Virus record (IMG/VR): IMGVR_UViG_3300042868_002256 | Coordinates: 1-42,534 of that record | Reading direction: 5' to 3' (one strand) | DNA from: a virus | DNA length: 42,534 bases | Notes under the pieces: model-generated | Seen by the model: only the letters and a program-made list of their open reading frames with translations | Databases searched by the model: none | What the model was told of the DNA's origin: nothing | In this document: in pieces, positions 41,276 through 42,534 of the stretch | Layout of the letters: every line of letters begins with the position of its first letter | Position numbering within the stretch: position 1 is the first letter of the stretch | Translations under genes and position numbers: made by a program

Positions 41276-41965
41276 AATAAGTAATTCGTTTCCATAAGAG
41301 GTTAGTCCTCGGTCAAACCTTCCGTCATGAACACATGCTCCATTTGAGAATGTAGTTATTGTTTTAGAGAACCTAGACACGCCTTGATTGTACACATTTT
41401 CCATATCATGTATGTGTCCAAAGCAAACTAGCTTTAGTGTGTCTTTTAAATCGAAACACCTTCTCATTAAGGCATGGTCTCCACACATCTCTAGCTTACC
41501 ATCTCTATTGAAAGATAGGTCTCTGACGCCCTTTGGAGGCCCATGAACCACTAGTATATCTGTATCATCTGGTATCTGTTTCCATACCTCGTGCGTCTTA
41601 TCTCTAGCCTTCATGAAAGCCCATTCACCAAAAGTAGGAGTAATTGGTGAGCCCCATATCTTAAACCCTTCTATCTCAACTCCATCGTTCTCTAGATATA
41701 TAATACCCCTGTCTCTAATGTCTATGTGTTTTACCTTTCTCCTTTCTATTGATGTATCATGATTTCCGGCTACATAAATCTTATGTTTTACGGGAACCCT
41801 TTCGTACCAATTCATAAAGTTAATTACCTCCTGTTCATTTCTGACTACATTGAAATAGTTTGAACAGTCTCCGCTATGTATTACTATATCTATATCATCG
41901 AATGTATCATCGGGGAATTCATTGTGAAAACCGTGGGTGTCGCTTATGTGAAGTATTCTAGTCAT
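41270..41965 (-). CDS. Calcineurin-like metallophosphoesterase (MPPED-like)
   Basis: 231 residues. All five class motifs are in order: D9-x-H11 (ISDTHG), GD 32-33 (SGDCS), GNHD 67-70, H141 (VVHGPPKG) and GHIH 183-186. The VHGPPKGVRDL and FGHIHD segments are typical of small MPPED/YfcE-like phosphodiesterases. Substrate unknown; cyclic nucleotides or nucleic acid ends are usual for the class. Its final codons lie in the hairpin at 41258-41275, and it overlaps the zinc-ribbon gene by 8 nt. Confidence 0.85.
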   Translation of the reverse strand: MTRILHISDTHGFHNEFPDDTFDDIDIVIHSGDCSNYFNVVRNEQEVINFMNWYERVPVKHKIYVAGNHDTSIERRKVKHIDIRDRGIIYLENDGVEIEGFKIWGSPITPTFGEWAFMKARDKTHEVWKQIPDDTDILVVHGPPKGVRDLSFNRDGKLEMCGDHALMRRCFDLKDTLKLVCFGHIHDMENVYNQGVSRFSKTITTFSNGACVHDGRFDRGLTSYGNELLIV

Positions 41966-42359
41966 TTTGTTTGATTTTAAATATTACGTCAGTGGTCTCG
42001 TTTTCTCCGTTTTTTAGTGTAATGGATTCTACTATAAGGTTTTGGTATTCTCCTCTTGGCCAGAACTTGGCTAGGTTGTCCCCTATGATTATATAGGGTC
42101 CTCCTGATGGGTCTACCATGTCAATGCTAGTATCATCTGCTATGCCATACCGCATCCATGAGCCTCCTTTCATAATAACCTCGTTGCCAATATGCTCAAA
42201 GATTATCTTATCTCTATACCTGTTGTGGTATACAACCTTGTTATCTGCACAGTCCTTACAATAAACATCTTCAGTAAGTCCGGTGTTTATTATGACCCTA
42301 CAATTATTGCATAAGGTTGCACCAATGCCTCCGTTATACTTATGTATTGGTTTTTTCAT
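41958..42359 (-). CDS. Zinc-ribbon protein of unknown function
   Basis: 133 residues. A CxxC pair (C17-x2-C20 and C34-x2-C37) forms a zinc ribbon near the N-terminus (LCNNCRVII, then VYCKDCADN). The remaining 95 residues are strand-rich, with a Gly/Asp patch (DMVDPSGGPYIIIGDN). Zinc ribbons of this type bind nucleic acid or act as protein adaptors. It overlaps its neighbours by 8 nt and 4 nt, so it belongs to the same operon as the phosphoesterase. No specific family recognised. Confidence 0.6.
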   Translation of the reverse strand: MKKPIHKYNGGIGATLCNNCRVIINTGLTEDVYCKDCADNKVVYHNRYRDKIIFEHIGNEVIMKGGSWMRYGIADDTSIDMVDPSGGPYIIIGDNLAKFWPRGEYQNLIVESITLKNGENETTDVIFKIKQND

Positions 42360-42532
42360 TGATTATTTAGTTTTTCTATTTCATTATTAGCCCAATCAAT
42401 AAGGATGGTTAGTGTTTCTAGTTTTTGTTCTTTAGACATGTACCTGAACTCTCCGTATATCTTAACAACTTCTCCATGGTACTCAAGCTCTCCATTATCG
42501 TTTACAAAGAAGTTAATAGGCTCAAAATTCAT
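42356..42532 (-). CDS. Small protein of unknown function, possibly cut by the window edge
   Basis: 58 residues from the ATG at 42532 (MNFEPINFFVNDNGELEYHG, then EVVKIYGEFRYMSKEQKLET, then LTILIDWANNEIEKLNNQ). A short strand region is followed by a helix. Its TGA overlaps the ATG of the zinc-ribbon gene (ATGA), supporting it as a real operon member. Only two bases remain upstream, so a longer start outside the window cannot be excluded. Confidence 0.55.
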   Translation of the reverse strand: MNFEPINFFVNDNGELEYHGEVVKIYGEFRYMSKEQKLETLTILIDWANNEIEKLNNQ

Positions 42533-42534
42533 GT

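Noticed and set aside
1-42534. Assignment to crAss-like phages
   Set aside because: The podovirus-like tail genes and Bacteroidota signals are compatible, but the giant RNA polymerase subunit genes typical of that group are absent from this window and I recognise no diagnostic capsid or portal signature.

Overview
The window looks like part of the genome of a short-tailed (podovirus-like) tailed phage infecting a member of the Bacteroidota, most likely a Flavobacteriia-type host. The evidence is: AT-rich DNA with dense, mostly overlapping genes; start codons preceded by A-rich leaders rather than Shine-Dalgarno sequences; many gene starts preceded by TAnnTTTG, the -7 box read by the Bacteroidota primary sigma factor; a signal peptide ending NA|Q; and tail-fibre repeats (DVNGT-type) typical of these phages. 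The standard code fits every gene. No phage RNA polymerase, DNA polymerase, integrase or terminase lies in the window, and the portal gene is at most clipped at the left edge. No gene-free stretch exceeds 300 bases.

Left arm, + strand, 1-31.3 kb: virion and lysis genes. The order is: end of an upstream gene (probably the portal), a scaffold-like protein, the probable major capsid protein with a strong terminator, an HExxH zinc-protease-like gene with its own promoter (moron-like), a structural protein, three neck/connector-size proteins, a 1328-residue tail hub/stabilisation-type protein, and three consecutive proteins that look like internal virion (ejection) proteins, the last of 1902 residues. 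Next come a small tail protein and two large repetitive tail fibres separated by a GIY-YIG homing endonuclease. A long lysis and membrane-protein cassette follows: two small membrane proteins (one holin-like), a Lys-tailed membrane protein, a secreted beta-barrel-like protein, a GH19 endolysin and three overlapping membrane/coiled-coil genes resembling spanins. A monocistronic acidic protein and a terminator close the arm.

Centre, 31.3-31.7 kb: the strand switch, with two small genes facing away from each other.

Right arm, - strand, 31.7-42.5 kb: replication, recombination and nucleotide metabolism. Read in the direction of transcription it holds a zinc-ribbon protein, a metallophosphoesterase, an intergenic iteron array, a 77-residue protein, a DnaA domain IV-like protein, small unknowns, a dNMP kinase, a Rad52-like annealing protein, a RecE-type exonuclease, an SSB-like protein, a tRNA-like element, a primase-helicase fusion, an HJ-resolvase-like nuclease, NinG, a basic protein, a DUF1064-like nuclease and a second phosphoesterase.

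The most interesting points are a helically phased array of GTCGCATAA-like repeats about 330 bp upstream of the start of the gene for a free-standing DnaA domain IV protein (a possible phage-specific origin/initiator pair), a 14-bp palindrome over the -33 box of that gene's promoter, a tRNA-like gene that keeps every core tRNA feature but lacks about 5 nt of anticodon loop, an inverted repeat beside it, and a beta-barrel outer-membrane-like protein inside the lysis cassette.
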